From positions 1 through 54,271 of the forward strand of contig WARV01000012.1 in NCBI GenBank assembly GCA_013387205.1: a stretch of 54,271 bases of DNA, read 5' to 3'. A program made the position numbers and the translations under genes. Shown here in pieces: positions 8,933 through 17,176 of the stretch. Below the pieces are notes generated by a model. That model had not been told where the DNA came from and made no database searches. It saw nothing but the letters and a program-made list of their open reading frames with translations. The DNA comes from Patescibacteria group bacterium. Lineage in GTDB: Bacteria; Patescibacteriota; Doudnabacteria; UBA920. Positions within the stretch are counted from its first letter, which is position 1; the number at the start of each line of letters is the position of its first letter.

Positions 8933-9137
8933 GAAGTAGTTTCAAAAGCTGCTTTTCAGGCGAAATTACAGAATTTTGAGCAGATTGGCAGAAATAAATT
9001 TTGAGGTTTAGCTAAAGCTAAGCCGAACAAATTTTTTGTGACAAGATGAGCTTTAATGGCAATCTGGCTCTGCCAGTTGCCAGCTTAACCCCAAAATTCT
9101 GGGATTGCAGCCAAAATGAGATTTTGAGACTATTTCT
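8933..9137. repeat. Folding repeat element, copy 1
   Basis: A 205-bp element with imperfect terminal inverted repeats (left AGAAGTAGTTTCAAAA, right inverse AGAAATAGTCTCAAAA), an inner 10-bp stem CAGAATTTTG/CAAAATTCTG, a hairpin GGTTTAGCT-AA-AGCTAAGCC and a second hairpin with TGGCAA/TTGCCA and CTGGC/GCCAG. A second copy lies at 41048-41335. Most stems keep pairing in both copies although the bases differ. It lies directly against the stop codon of the surface protein. It could be a MITE-like element or a structured RNA; there is no ORF in it. Confidence 0.75.
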
Positions 9138-9308
9138 AATATTTGGTTAGGCAACCCCTTCTTCCTTGAGGGAAGGAAAAGGGTTATAAATTAGGGTGAA
9201 AACCCCAATAAATGTAGGCCTATGAACACCTCAACCGACGGTTGAGGTGTTTATTTTGGTTTAAAATGCCAAACCTCTTTTTCGCCTAAATGATGTTTTA
9301 AAAACTTT
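9138..9308. other. Gap between repeat element and toxin remnant
   Basis: No gene seen. It holds a nested hairpin with arms AACCC and GGGTT (about 9150-9186) and the strong hairpin at 9225-9251. Confidence 0.5.
9225..9251. terminator. Hairpin with CTCAACCGACGGTTGAG core
   Basis: AACACCTCAACC pairs perfectly with GGTTGAGGTGTT around the loop GAC and is followed by a weak T run. The core is shared with the hairpin at 38010-38036, in which the outer base pairs differ but still pair. Confidence 0.6.
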
Positions 9309-9419
9309 ATGCTTAAAGGAACAGTTTATTTACTATCAGGATTCATCAAAAAATCGCAAAAAATTCCGCAAAGCGAACTGGCCAAAGCCAGTAATAAATA
9401 TCACGTTTTAACGTCTTGA
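9309..9419 (+). pseudogene. C-terminal remnant of a HigB/RelE-type toxin
   Basis: The frame from 9309 to the TGA at 9417 encodes 36 residues, including LLSGFIKKSQKIPQSELAKA. This matches the C-terminal signature of HigB-type mRNA interferases (hydrophobic-GF-KK-K-P--E-x-A). A full toxin is about 100-115 residues, and the frame is closed by a TGA at 9291, so the first two thirds are lost. It lies just upstream of an intact XRE antitoxin-like gene, the usual higBA order. It was probably a toxin-antitoxin pair that lost its toxin. Confidence 0.55.
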
Positions 9420-9447
9420 AATAATATAACCTATAGGTTATATTATT
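9420..9447. promoter_or_regulatory. 28-bp perfect palindrome, likely operator of XRE gene
   Basis: AATAATATAACCTA is followed at once by its exact inverse complement. It lies between the toxin remnant and the XRE gene, 26 bases before the ATG. Antitoxins of this type bind palindromes in their own promoter, so it is probably the autoregulation site. Confidence 0.6.
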
Positions 9448-9473
9448 CATGTAAGTCATTTTATGATACTACC

Positions 9474-9746
9474 ATGAACAACTACAAAAACTTCAAAAAG
9501 CAGTTACTGAAAGACAAAGAAATTAAGAAAGCCTACAAGGACCTAGGCCCAGAGTTTGCCGTGGTAGAAATGATTATCGAAAAAAGGCTAAAAGAAGGCT
9601 TAACCCAGAAGGAGTTGGCAAAAAAAGCCAAAACCAAACAGCCGGTAATTTCACGCCTGGAACGTGGCGATTTTAGCCCTTCCCTGCAATTCCTCTACCG
9701 CCTCACTGATGCTTTAGGCGCCAAACTCCACGTTTCTATTTCTTAA
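9474..9746 (+). CDS. XRE-family HTH protein, HigA-type antitoxin
   Basis: A 90-aa protein with a helix-turn-helix at residues 38-90 (LTQKELAKKAKTKQPVISRLE, then SPSLQFLYRLTDALGAKL). Length and layout fit HigA-like antitoxins and stand-alone XRE repressors. The N-terminal 35 residues are a charged helix that would contact a toxin. The toxin upstream is reduced to a remnant, so the protein probably survives as a solo repressor acting on the palindrome in front of it. Confidence 0.75.
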   Translation: MNNYKNFKKQLLKDKEIKKAYKDLGPEFAVVEMIIEKRLKEGLTQKELAKKAKTKQPVISRLERGDFSPSLQFLYRLTDALGAKLHVSIS

Positions 9747-9819
9747 AATGAAACTAATATTTGACTATATCGTCATTTGTATTACAATAATAATGCTTGA
9801 ATAAATAAAGTATAAATAT

Positions 9820-10080
9820 ATGCCCGAGCTTTCTTTAGAAAATATCGAAAAATTATTAGATAATAAATTAGAACCTGTTAACACTAAATTAGCGGCAATT
9901 GAAGAAATAGTGTCTGGCCACACAGAGATACTCGACAAACACACCGATATTCTTGACTCCATAGCCAAAGATGTTAAAAACTGGAATACGGAAATGACAA
10001 TGGTCCGTGCCAGACTCGACCGCCATGATATATGGTTCAAACAAGTGTCGGAAAAACTTGACTTAAAATTAGAGTCATAA
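9820..10080 (+). CDS. Small coiled-coil protein
   Basis: An 86-aa acidic, helical protein with heptad-like spacing (LLDNKLEPVNTKLAAIEEIV, then HTEILDKHTDILDSIAKDV). Such short coiled-coil proteins are frequent next to XRE genes in Patescibacteria; I cannot assign a function. It is followed by a good terminator, so it forms its own unit or ends the one with the XRE gene. Confidence 0.6.
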   Translation: MPELSLENIEKLLDNKLEPVNTKLAAIEEIVSGHTEILDKHTDILDSIAKDVKNWNTEMTMVRARLDRHDIWFKQVSEKLDLKLES

Positions 10081-10092
10081 ATTTCTTCCTAA

Positions 10093-10116
10093 AATCGCCT
10101 AATCGGCGGTTTTTTG
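10093..10116 (+). terminator. Rho-independent terminator
   Basis: AATCGCC pairs with GGCGGTT (one G-T) around a 5-base loop and is followed by six T. Confidence 0.7.
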
Positions 10117-10132
10117 GTATGATTAATTAGCT

Positions 10133-10738
10133 ATGATTAAAGCAATTATTTTTGATATCGGCGGCGTGGTGACGTGCACAGATTTCCCAGCCATATACAC
10201 AAACTTTGCCAACCGGGTAGGAATCTCACCCGAATTTGTTTCTCGGTATAGTATTAATAACTGGAATGATATGATTTTGGGTAATATCAGCCCCAAACAG
10301 TTTTTTGAGGATATGAAAAACGCCGGAGCAAAGCCGAGTTTAGATTTGCAGGCTATATGGATAGAAGAGGCGTTAAAGGTTAGAAAAGTAAATACCAAAC
10401 TGCTCGATATAATCGCAAAATTAAAAAAGCAATACATTGTTGGTGTTCTGTCCAATTTAAGCTCGACTAGATTGATATTAGATGAGGCCTTGCATCTCTA
10501 TGACCACTTTAATTTTGTCATTTTGTCCTGCAAGGAGCATATAAAGAAACCAGACCCGCAATTTTATGAGCTGGCTTTAAAGAAAGCAGGTATTAATCCA
10601 GACGAAGCGATATTTATTGATGATAACGAGCGCAATACAATCGCCGCCAAAAATCTAGGCCTAATTGATATTTTATACACCAACAACCAACAGTTGTTGA
10701 TTGATTTAGAAAAATTGGGTGTTGAAATAAAGAATTAA
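10133..10738 (+). CDS. HAD-superfamily hydrolase (YihX-like)
   Basis: A 201-aa haloacid dehalogenase-type protein. Motif I is FDIGGVV with nucleophile Asp8 and a Gly in place of the second Asp, as in the YihX/epoxide-hydrolase-N subgroup. Motif II is VGVLSNLSS, the motif III Lys lies in KKPDPQFYELAL, and motif IV is AIFIDDNERNTIAA. It probably dephosphorylates a small phosphorylated metabolite. It opens a tight plus-strand cluster (17 bases to the Nudix gene). Confidence 0.85.
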   Translation: MIKAIIFDIGGVVTCTDFPAIYTNFANRVGISPEFVSRYSINNWNDMILGNISPKQFFEDMKNAGAKPSLDLQAIWIEEALKVRKVNTKLLDIIAKLKKQYIVGVLSNLSSTRLILDEALHLYDHFNFVILSCKEHIKKPDPQFYELALKKAGINPDEAIFIDDNERNTIAAKNLGLIDILYTNNQQLLIDLEKLGVEIKN

Positions 10739-10754
10739 TATTAAATCTTCATTC

Positions 10755-11273
10755 ATGAATTTGATACAAATTCTAAATCCTGAAAATGTAGCGGATGACG
10801 AAGTTGCCGAATACGAAACAAGGACGGCAGTAAGGGCGGTTGTTTTTGACGAAGAGAATAATATAGCGGTTTTAAGCGTATCAAAGAAAAATTACCATAA
10901 ATTACCTGGCGGCGGAGTGGAAGAAGATGAAGATAATATTTCTGCTTTAAAACGGGAATGCCGGGAAGAACTTGGTTGCGATATTAAAATTCTCGGCGAG
11001 GTCGGCCAAATTATCGAGTACAGGAAAATGTTCCAGCTTAAGCAAACTTCTTTTTGTTTTCTTGCCAGGGTTGTCGGCGAAAAAGGCGCGCCGATATTTA
11101 CGCAAGAAGAGATTGACGACGGATTCCAAATAAAATGGCTTTCGCTTGCCCAGGCAATTAAACTTTTAACTCCAGATGAATCCGCCAGCATCGAAGGCAA
11201 ACTATATATTGTTCCAAGAGATAAAACTTTTCTTGAAGCTGCTATAAAAAATAATGAGCAAAAACATGCGTAA
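10755..11273 (+). CDS. Nudix hydrolase
   Basis: A 172-aa protein with a complete Nudix box running from GGGVEEDEDN to RECREELGCD, with the Glu and Arg residues at the canonical spacing (G-x5-E-x7-R-E-C-x-E-E-x-G). It should hydrolyse a nucleoside diphosphate linked to another group; the substrate cannot be read from sequence. Its end overlaps the next gene (peptidase E), which indicates translational coupling. Confidence 0.85.
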   Translation: MNLIQILNPENVADDEVAEYETRTAVRAVVFDEENNIAVLSVSKKNYHKLPGGGVEEDEDNISALKRECREELGCDIKILGEVGQIIEYRKMFQLKQTSFCFLARVVGEKGAPIFTQEEIDDGFQIKWLSLAQAIKLLTPDESASIEGKLYIVPRDKTFLEAAIKNNEQKHA

Positions 11274-12030
11274 ACTAATCGCCATAGGCGGGGGTGAAAT
11301 TGGCAGGCCAGGATTTCCTATAGAAACAACAGCTATTGATAAAGAAATCATCAAGCAATCAGGCAAAAAACATCCGAAGCTGCTTTTTATTCCTACAGCC
11401 AGCAGGGACGCAGCTAACTATATAGAAACGGTTAACAAATATTTCGGCGGGAAACTTGGATGCAAAACAGACACTCTTCTGACAGTAAGGGAAAAACCGG
11501 GATTCAAAACATTGCGGGATAAAATTTTGGGCGCAGACATTATATATGTAGGCGGCGGCAACACTCTATATATGATGACAATCTGGCGCAAGCTCAAAAT
11601 CGACAAGCTCTTGCGCCAAGCTTATGAAAAAGGCACTGTGATGTCCGGCTTAAGCGCAGGGTCCATTTGCTGGTTTAAATACGGCAACAGCGATTCCCGA
11701 AAATTTTCTAACCCCGCCAGCAAAAACTTTATCAGGGTAAAAGGAATGAGCTGGTTCAAGCTTACCATGAGCCCGCACCATATACGCGAAAAGGAACGTA
11801 AAACAGAACTCTTACGCTTAATCAAAAAACACGGCGGAATTGGATTAGCTCTGGATGACTACGCAGCATTGGAAATTTTAGATGATAAATTCCGGATTAT
11901 CAGTTCAAAGCCCATCGCCCAAGCATACAAAGTTTATTTTAATAACAAAAAGTTCTCTTACATAAAAATCCCAAAAAACAAATTCCTGCCAATAAGTGTG
12001 CTTACTGAAAAACTATATCATAATTTTTAA
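11266..12030 (+). CDS. pepE: Peptidase E-like serine peptidase (S51)
   Basis: A protein of about 254 aa in the S51 family (class I glutamine amidotransferase-like fold). It starts MRKLIAIGGGEIG, has YVGGGNTLYM and the nucleophile elbow GLSAGSICW with the catalytic Ser, and a candidate His in MSPHHIREKER. Family members cleave Asp-X dipeptides or act on cyanophycin. I prefer the second ATG (11266), which gives the usual N-terminus and overlaps the Nudix stop by 8 bases; an ATG at 11254 adds four residues. Confidence 0.82.
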   Translation: MRKLIAIGGGEIGRPGFPIETTAIDKEIIKQSGKKHPKLLFIPTASRDAANYIETVNKYFGGKLGCKTDTLLTVREKPGFKTLRDKILGADIIYVGGGNTLYMMTIWRKLKIDKLLRQAYEKGTVMSGLSAGSICWFKYGNSDSRKFSNPASKNFIRVKGMSWFKLTMSPHHIREKERKTELLRLIKKHGGIGLALDDYAALEILDDKFRIISSKPIAQAYKVYFNNKKFSYIKIPKNKFLPISVLTEKLYHNF

Positions 12031-12043
12031 ACTACCTAAGTTT

Positions 12044-12673
12044 ATGGCTCTTGAAGCAACACATATCCGTTTTGCCTTGGATTTGAAAGACAAATACCAG
12101 GCCAAAGATTTGGAAAAATACATCTCCGGCACGATTTATCCTGACAGCAGGTATATATCGGAGATTGGTCGCGAACTTACCCACCCCAAAGATTATGTGG
12201 ATTGGGATATTTTGAATGTGGATGATTTTAAAAAAGGCTGGTTCGTTCATCTGCTTTGCGATAAAATTCAAATTGCGGTTTTAAAAGAATTATTTCCAAA
12301 TGTTTTGAATATTATAGATGGCGGACAAGGAAGCGAATTTTGGATTCGTATAACTTCGATAAAAATATTACAAGATATAGACGACGCGCAAAAATTTGAT
12401 ATCAAGCAGCGTCTCCCCTATCTAAATTATATTGCCAACCCTAACGGCGAAGATATTGGAAAAGTTAGGCAGTATAACCAAGTCTTCCAAAAGATGTACC
12501 AAAACCCGGAAATAGTTTCCATAGAAAATTATTACGAAATGTGGAAGGAACTGGGAATTGGCGAAGAGCTTGCAATGCTAGTTAAAACTAAAACCGAAAC
12601 ATTTAAAAATGACGCCAAAACTATGGAACTTATACCGCGGATTTATAAGGAGATGATTAATAGAATGCAATAA
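12044..12673 (+). CDS. Conserved protein with phospholipase C/P1-nuclease-like His/Asp motifs
   Basis: A 209-aa soluble protein. The ATG at 12044 is preferred to one at 11996 that would overlap the previous gene and add a hydrophobic run. It has ATHIRFALDL, YISGTIYPDSRY, TH and GWFVHLLCDK motifs. The order of His and Asp residues resembles the zinc-dependent phospholipase C / S1-P1 nuclease fold often seen in Patescibacteria hypothetical proteins. Function is not established. It lies between pepE and a HAD gene, 3 bases before the latter. Confidence 0.65.
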   Translation: MALEATHIRFALDLKDKYQAKDLEKYISGTIYPDSRYISEIGRELTHPKDYVDWDILNVDDFKKGWFVHLLCDKIQIAVLKELFPNVLNIIDGGQGSEFWIRITSIKILQDIDDAQKFDIKQRLPYLNYIANPNGEDIGKVRQYNQVFQKMYQNPEIVSIENYYEMWKELGIGEELAMLVKTKTETFKNDAKTMELIPRIYKEMINRMQ

Positions 12674-12676
12674 ATT

Positions 12677-13300
12677 ATGATAAAAGCAGTTATATTTGAC
12701 ATCGACGGTGTTTTAATAGACTCTTTTGAATCTAACTTGAAGTTTTTTCAGGATATTTTTAAGACTGCCGGATATAAAGTTCCCACCAAAAGTGATTATA
12801 AAAAATGTTTTCATTTGTCTATGGTTCATACTATAAAAGCGATGGCAAAGACAGATGATGCAAAAGAACTAAAAAGGATTGAAAAAATCGCCCATAAAAC
12901 AGCGCGCCATCCTGAGTTATTCAAACTACCGGAACATTCTGATAAGGTTATTGAAAAATTGTCTAAAAAATATAAATTGGCATTGGTCACGAGCAGAATA
13001 AAAATTGGCGTAGATAGCTACTTGAATTTTTCTAAGACCAAAAAATATTTCAAAACCGTTGTCCACTTTGGCCATTATAAAAATCCCAAACCTCATCCTG
13101 AACCATTGCTGGTTGCCGCAAAAAAACTAAAAGTATTGCCTTCGGAAGCTGTATATATTGGCGATTCATTGACTGACATTCAGGCGGCAAAAGCCGCTGG
13201 CATGAAAATAATTTTATATTCAAAGAAAAAACTGCCCGGAGCAGACTTTAGAACTTCTCGTTTTAAAGATTTGACTGGCTTAATTACAAAGTATAAATAA
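12677..13300 (+). CDS. HAD-superfamily phosphatase (phosphoglycolate phosphatase-like)
   Basis: A 207-aa HAD hydrolase with motif I FDIDGVLID (nucleophile Asp8 and Asp10), motif II ALVTSRIK, a Lys in KNPKPHPEPLLVAAKKL and motif IV YIGDSLTDIQAAKAAG. The pattern fits the Gph/PpaX branch that dephosphorylates small sugar or glycolate phosphates. It is 3 bases from the preceding gene, so they are likely cotranscribed. Confidence 0.85.
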   Translation: MIKAVIFDIDGVLIDSFESNLKFFQDIFKTAGYKVPTKSDYKKCFHLSMVHTIKAMAKTDDAKELKRIEKIAHKTARHPELFKLPEHSDKVIEKLSKKYKLALVTSRIKIGVDSYLNFSKTKKYFKTVVHFGHYKNPKPHPEPLLVAAKKLKVLPSEAVYIGDSLTDIQAAKAAGMKIILYSKKKLPGADFRTSRFKDLTGLITKYK

Positions 13301-13309
13301 ATATTACCT

Positions 13310-14080
13310 ATGAAAAATATAATAAATTGGAAATTGTTTTTTATCCTGATTGGCGCTTGCATTATAGCGTCTTTACTTGTACTGCCTTATGAAATAGCGC
13401 TTGTTCCGGCGCTGGCAAAATTATTCAGTTCAAAATTAATAATTGCTGCATTTGTCCAGGCTGCCGTATTTTTTTCAATAGCTACCTTTTTCGGTCTGCT
13501 TTTAGCCAAGCGCACGGGTTTTAGCCTGCCGATTTTGGAAGGCGCCTTGAAAGGAGAAAAACAAGGCAATAATCTGAAATCTATCTTAGGCTTATCTGCC
13601 TCAATGGGCATTTTAGCAGGATTGTTGATAATTTTGTTAAGCTTATTATTTCCGCATTTATCTGTTACGTTTTTGAAAGCAGAAATGTCAGTTGCCACCT
13701 GGAAAAGATTTTTGGCGTCATTCTATGGCGGGATTGCGGAAGAAATTTTGTGCAGATTATTCTTGATGACTTTGCTCGCCTGGATATTTTCAAAAATCAA
13801 AAAGACTCCTGAAGGGCGCCCTATTAAAACCGGCATCTGGCTGTCTATAATCTTGGCAGCAATTTTATTCGGTCTCGGCCATTTGCCAATTACGGGCGAT
13901 TTAACAGTTATTACTCCGGTTGTTGTTCTCAGGGCGATTCTGTTAAATGGCGTCCCGGGCATCATTTTCGGCTGGCTATATTGGAAAAAAGGACTAGAGT
14001 CTGCCATAATCGCCCACTTTTCAGCTGATATTGTGATTCATGTAATTACCCCGCTTGTGGCCACATTATTTATACGATAG
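13310..14080 (+). CDS. CPBP-family intramembrane metalloprotease
   Basis: A 256-aa protein with about seven membrane helices and the three CPBP/CAAX motifs: GGIAEEILCRLFLM (EExxxR), FGLGHLPI (FxxxH) and AHFSADIVIH. These provide the metal site inside the membrane. Family members cleave prenylated proteins, bacteriocin leaders or membrane proteins. It ends the plus-strand cluster and converges on the znu operon at a shared terminator. Confidence 0.88.
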   Translation: MKNIINWKLFFILIGACIIASLLVLPYEIALVPALAKLFSSKLIIAAFVQAAVFFSIATFFGLLLAKRTGFSLPILEGALKGEKQGNNLKSILGLSASMGILAGLLIILLSLLFPHLSVTFLKAEMSVATWKRFLASFYGGIAEEILCRLFLMTLLAWIFSKIKKTPEGRPIKTGIWLSIILAAILFGLGHLPITGDLTVITPVVVLRAILLNGVPGIIFGWLYWKKGLESAIIAHFSADIVIHVITPLVATLFIR

Positions 14081-14118
14081 GTTTATCCGCACTGAAAAAA
14101 ACTTCTGTTTGTATTAAG

Positions 14119-14139
14119 ACCGCCTTTGGCGGTTTTTAT
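14119..14139. terminator. Convergent terminator
   Basis: ACCGCC and GGCGGT pair around TTT, with a T tract on the plus side. It lies between the CPBP gene and the end of znuB. Confidence 0.7.
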
Positions 14140-14936
14140 TTGTTTCGGTTGATTATCAAACTGACGCAAAAAATTATCAAGGCGATTACCACAATAGTTC
14201 CACCGCTGGCCAAATTCAGGTAATAGGAAGCAAACAAACCGGAAATAACGCTGATTAGGGAAATAACGACAGCGGTAATTAGCGTTCTAAAAAAACTTAA
14301 TTTAAACTGGATGGCGCTGATTACCGGAATTATCATTAAAGCCCCTATCAGCAGCACACCCACTATGCGCATTGAGAGGGATACAGTGATGGCGGCCAGT
14401 ACTATAAGCAGGATGTTTAACGCCCTGACGTTCAGGCCGTTGGCTACTGCAAGCTCTTCATTAAACGAGATAAGAAACAACCGCTTATACAAAGCCATTA
14501 CAGCGGCCAGGATAAAAATACTGACCGTGCCGATAATGTAAATATCCAGGGCAGAAACCGTTGTAATAGATCCGAACAGGTAGCTGACCAAGTTAACGCT
14601 AAAGCCGTGCGATAGGCTGATTAACACCACGGCCAAAGCCAGGCCGCCGGATAAAAATAAAGCCAAAATACTTTCCCCGAACACTTTTTTGCTTTCCCGC
14701 AACCTTTCTACTATCACCGAAGCTACGACAGCAGTTACCAAAGAGGTAAAAACAGGGTTAAGGTTGGTTATCAAGCCAATAGCCACGCCAACCAAAGATA
14801 CGTGGGCCAAAGTATCAGCCATTAAGGAATACCGCCTGACCACTAAAAATATCCCGATTAACGGGGCAATGATGGCGGTTAGGCTGCCGGCGATAAATGC
14901 CCTCACGATAAAATCATATTGAAAAATACCAAGCAT
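14136..14936 (-). CDS. znuB: Metal ABC transporter permease (ZnuB/MntB family)
   Basis: A 266-aa protein with eight or nine hydrophobic helices typical of the ABC-3 permease family (YSLMADTLAHVSLVGVAIGL; ALMIIPVISAIQF). It forms the channel for Zn2+ or Mn2+ import with the ATPase encoded 4 bases upstream. Zinc is favoured because a Zur-like regulator heads the operon, but Mn2+ cannot be excluded. Confidence 0.9.
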   Translation of the reverse strand: MLGIFQYDFIVRAFIAGSLTAIIAPLIGIFLVVRRYSLMADTLAHVSLVGVAIGLITNLNPVFTSLVTAVVASVIVERLRESKKVFGESILALFLSGGLALAVVLISLSHGFSVNLVSYLFGSITTVSALDIYIIGTVSIFILAAVMALYKRLFLISFNEELAVANGLNVRALNILLIVLAAITVSLSMRIVGVLLIGALMIIPVISAIQFKLSFFRTLITAVVISLISVISGLFASYYLNLASGGTIVVIALIIFCVSLIINRNK

Positions 14937-14940
14937 AAAT

Positions 14941-15711
14941 TTAGTGTTTGTGGAAAGTAAAGTTAATTTTGTTTCCGTAAAGTTGTTCCAAATAATCTTT
15001 ATTGATTAAGTCCTTGGCTGGTCCAAAGCTAATGACTTTCTTGTTCAGCAGAAGCAAGCTATGGACTTCATTAGCAATAATATCTATATCGTGCGAAACA
15101 AACATAATAGTCAGGCCGTGTTTATGATTGAGATCGGCAAGGAATTGATAAAATTGTTCCTGTGAGGAAATATCGACCCCGGTAGTTGGCTCATCCAAAA
15201 TTAAAACTTTGGGGCTTCCGGCCAGCGCTCTGGCTATCATCACCCTCTGCCTTTCACCGCCAGACAGGCTATTGATAAGTTTGTCTCTGAATTGGGAAAT
15301 TTTCGCAATTTCCATTGCTTTCTCTATTTCTTCTTTGTCGTGTTTAGTAAACTGGTGGAATAAATTACCTAACGCTGTTCTGCCGCTACTAACTATTTCA
15401 TAAACAGTAGCCGGAAAATTTACGTCCAACTGGCTCAACCGTTGCGGCACATAGCCAATTTGCGCCCGTTCCTTTTTTAATTGCCCAACCGGCTTGCCAA
15501 ATACTACCACCTGCCCTGAAGTTGGTTTTAATAATCCTAAAATGATATTGAGTAAGGTTGTCTTGCCGCCGCCATTTGGGCCAATAATGCCGATATAATC
15601 CCCCACTTTCACCGAAAAACTAACGTCTTCCAAGACAGAATTAAAGCCATAGCTGAAATTGACGTTTTTCAATTCAATAAGGTTTTCGGTTTTTGATTTA
15701 AAAATGTTCAT
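14941..15711 (-). CDS. znuC: Metal ABC transporter ATPase (ZnuC/MntA family)
   Basis: A 256-aa ABC ATPase with Walker A GPNGGGKTT, signature LSGGERQRV, Walker B VLILDEPTTGVD and the H-loop VSHD. It drives the permease encoded next to it. It starts 11 bases after the stop of znuA. Confidence 0.92.
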   Translation of the reverse strand: MNIFKSKTENLIELKNVNFSYGFNSVLEDVSFSVKVGDYIGIIGPNGGGKTTLLNIILGLLKPTSGQVVVFGKPVGQLKKERAQIGYVPQRLSQLDVNFPATVYEIVSSGRTALGNLFHQFTKHDKEEIEKAMEIAKISQFRDKLINSLSGGERQRVMIARALAGSPKVLILDEPTTGVDISSQEQFYQFLADLNHKHGLTIMFVSHDIDIIANEVHSLLLLNKKVISFGPAKDLINKDYLEQLYGNKINFTFHKH

Positions 15712-15721
15712 TGGCGTAAAT

Positions 15722-16693
15722 TTACTTACATTGTAAGGCTGTTCTTAAAGCTGATAAATTATCCTGCATTACGGAAATATATGTCTTACCAGATTGGATT
15801 TCGTTGTCCGTTAACCCCTCAAGAGGGTTAAAGGCAATAATTTGCGCTCCGGTCGCATTAGCAATTGTCTGGGACAGTTTGGGACTGACCAAGGTTTCAA
15901 AAAAAACATACTTGATGTGATTTTGCTTCACCAATTGGACGATTTGGGCGAGCTGCTGGGATGAAGGTTCCGCATCTGGTGATAAACCTGCAATTGGGAT
16001 TTGGGTTAAGCCGTAACGCTTGGCCATATAGCCGAAAGCGGCGTGGGAAGTCACAATGTCGTGCAATTGACAGGAAGCCAAACCAGTCTTGTATTGATTA
16101 TCCAGATTTTTCAACTGGGTTATATAGTCACTGGCATTCTTATTGTAAGCATTAGCGTGGGCAGGATCAGCCTTAATTAAAGCATCCCGAATCAAACCGA
16201 CTTCCTGCTCTGCCAATACGGGGTCAAGCCAGATGTGCGGGTCGGCGGAAAACTCGGTTCCAGCCGGTGCTTCCATTAATTGAATATCCTTACTCATATT
16301 AACGACAATTACACCCTTGCTTTCCAAGTCGGTTTGGATTTTTTCCGCCCATGTATCTACCCCGCCGCCGTTCATAATAAACACTTTTGCGTTATACGCT
16401 TTGACAATATCCTGAGGGGTCGGCTCGTAGTCGTGCGGCTCTGCTCCGGCAGGAGTGATATTAACAACGTCCACATAATCCCCTCCGGCCTGTCGGGCAA
16501 AGTGGGCTAAAGGATAGAAAGTTCCCACCACCTGAATTTTGTTGGCAGGATTTGTCGTTGCCACTTGGGAAGCCCTGTTCTTGAATATGCCGGTGCGAAA
16601 TATATAAGCCAACGCGCCCATTAACAGAAATCCTAAAACGAAGGCTGTCAGCAGTTTTCCCCTGTTTGGCCTGCTGTCATTTTGTCCATTCAT
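15722..16693 (-). CDS. znuA: Metal-binding protein of ABC importer (ZnuA family)
   Basis: A protein of about 323 aa with an N-terminal membrane anchor (LLTAFVLGFLLMGALAYIF) in place of a lipobox, then the ZnuA/A-1 cluster fold. Likely metal ligands are His in FYPLAHFA, DPHIWLDP and SHAAFGYM and an acidic residue near the C-terminus. The ATG at 16693 lies one base after the zur stop; a TTG 27 bases upstream would overlap zur and is less likely. The His-rich loop of many ZnuA proteins is absent. Confidence 0.88.
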   Translation of the reverse strand: MNGQNDSRPNRGKLLTAFVLGFLLMGALAYIFRTGIFKNRASQVATTNPANKIQVVGTFYPLAHFARQAGGDYVDVVNITPAGAEPHDYEPTPQDIVKAYNAKVFIMNGGGVDTWAEKIQTDLESKGVIVVNMSKDIQLMEAPAGTEFSADPHIWLDPVLAEQEVGLIRDALIKADPAHANAYNKNASDYITQLKNLDNQYKTGLASCQLHDIVTSHAAFGYMAKRYGLTQIPIAGLSPDAEPSSQQLAQIVQLVKQNHIKYVFFETLVSPKLSQTIANATGAQIIAFNPLEGLTDNEIQSGKTYISVMQDNLSALRTALQCK

Positions 16694-16694
16694 A

Positions 16695-17117
16695 TTATTT
16701 ACAATTCCTGCATAGCCCAAAGAATTCCAAAGAGTGGTTTATGATCTTGAAATTTTTGCGTTGGTTAATTTTTTGTTCAATGTGGGAAACATCATCTTCC
16801 ACGTGGACCTCTTCCACCTTTTTACAGTTGGTGCAAATTAAATGGTGATGGTGGTCATCCCCATTCAGTTCGTAACGCTTCTTGCCGTCGCCAAAATCTA
16901 CGTCCTTGATGATGTTTTTGGATTTTAAATGCTCCAGTTCCCGGTAGACTGTAGTTTTATTTACTTTAATTCCCTGTTTGGCAAGCCTTTCCCTGATTTC
17001 CAACTCAGCCAAAGGCAGGTTATTGTTTTGGAAAACGGCAACGATAAAATTGCGGGTTTTGGTCATCCTGGAGCCCTGTTCTCTAAGTTGTTTTAAAATG
17101 TCATTTGCCGATTTCAT
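16695..17117 (-). CDS. zur: Fur-family metal regulator, probably Zur
   Basis: A 140-aa Fur-type repressor: winged helix with NKTTVYRELEHL, a His cluster (residues 89-92), and two CxxC pairs (Cys95/98 and Cys136/139) that hold structural zinc as in Zur. It heads an operon with the znu genes, the usual arrangement for zinc uptake control. A 19-bp palindrome lies inside its promoter. Confidence 0.88.
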   Translation of the reverse strand: MKSANDILKQLREQGSRMTKTRNFIVAVFQNNNLPLAELEIRERLAKQGIKVNKTTVYRELEHLKSKNIIKDVDFGDGKKRYELNGDDHHHHLICTNCKKVEEVHVEDDVSHIEQKINQRKNFKIINHSLEFFGLCRNCK

Positions 17118-17141
17118 ACAAACTTTGGTTCTGGTTATCTG

Positions 17142-17176
17142 ATTATATAATAACGCAACCTAGTTGCATTTGTCAA
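17142..17176 (-). promoter_or_regulatory. zur-znu promoter with operator in the spacer
   Basis: On the minus strand TTGACA (17176-17171) and TATTAT (17152-17147) are 18 bases apart. The spacer and first base of the -10 hold the near-perfect palindrome AATGCAACTAGGTTGCGTT (17170-17152). A repressor bound here would block RNA polymerase, so it is the likely Zur box, although it differs from the well-known Gram-negative and Gram-positive Zur sequences. Confidence 0.7.
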
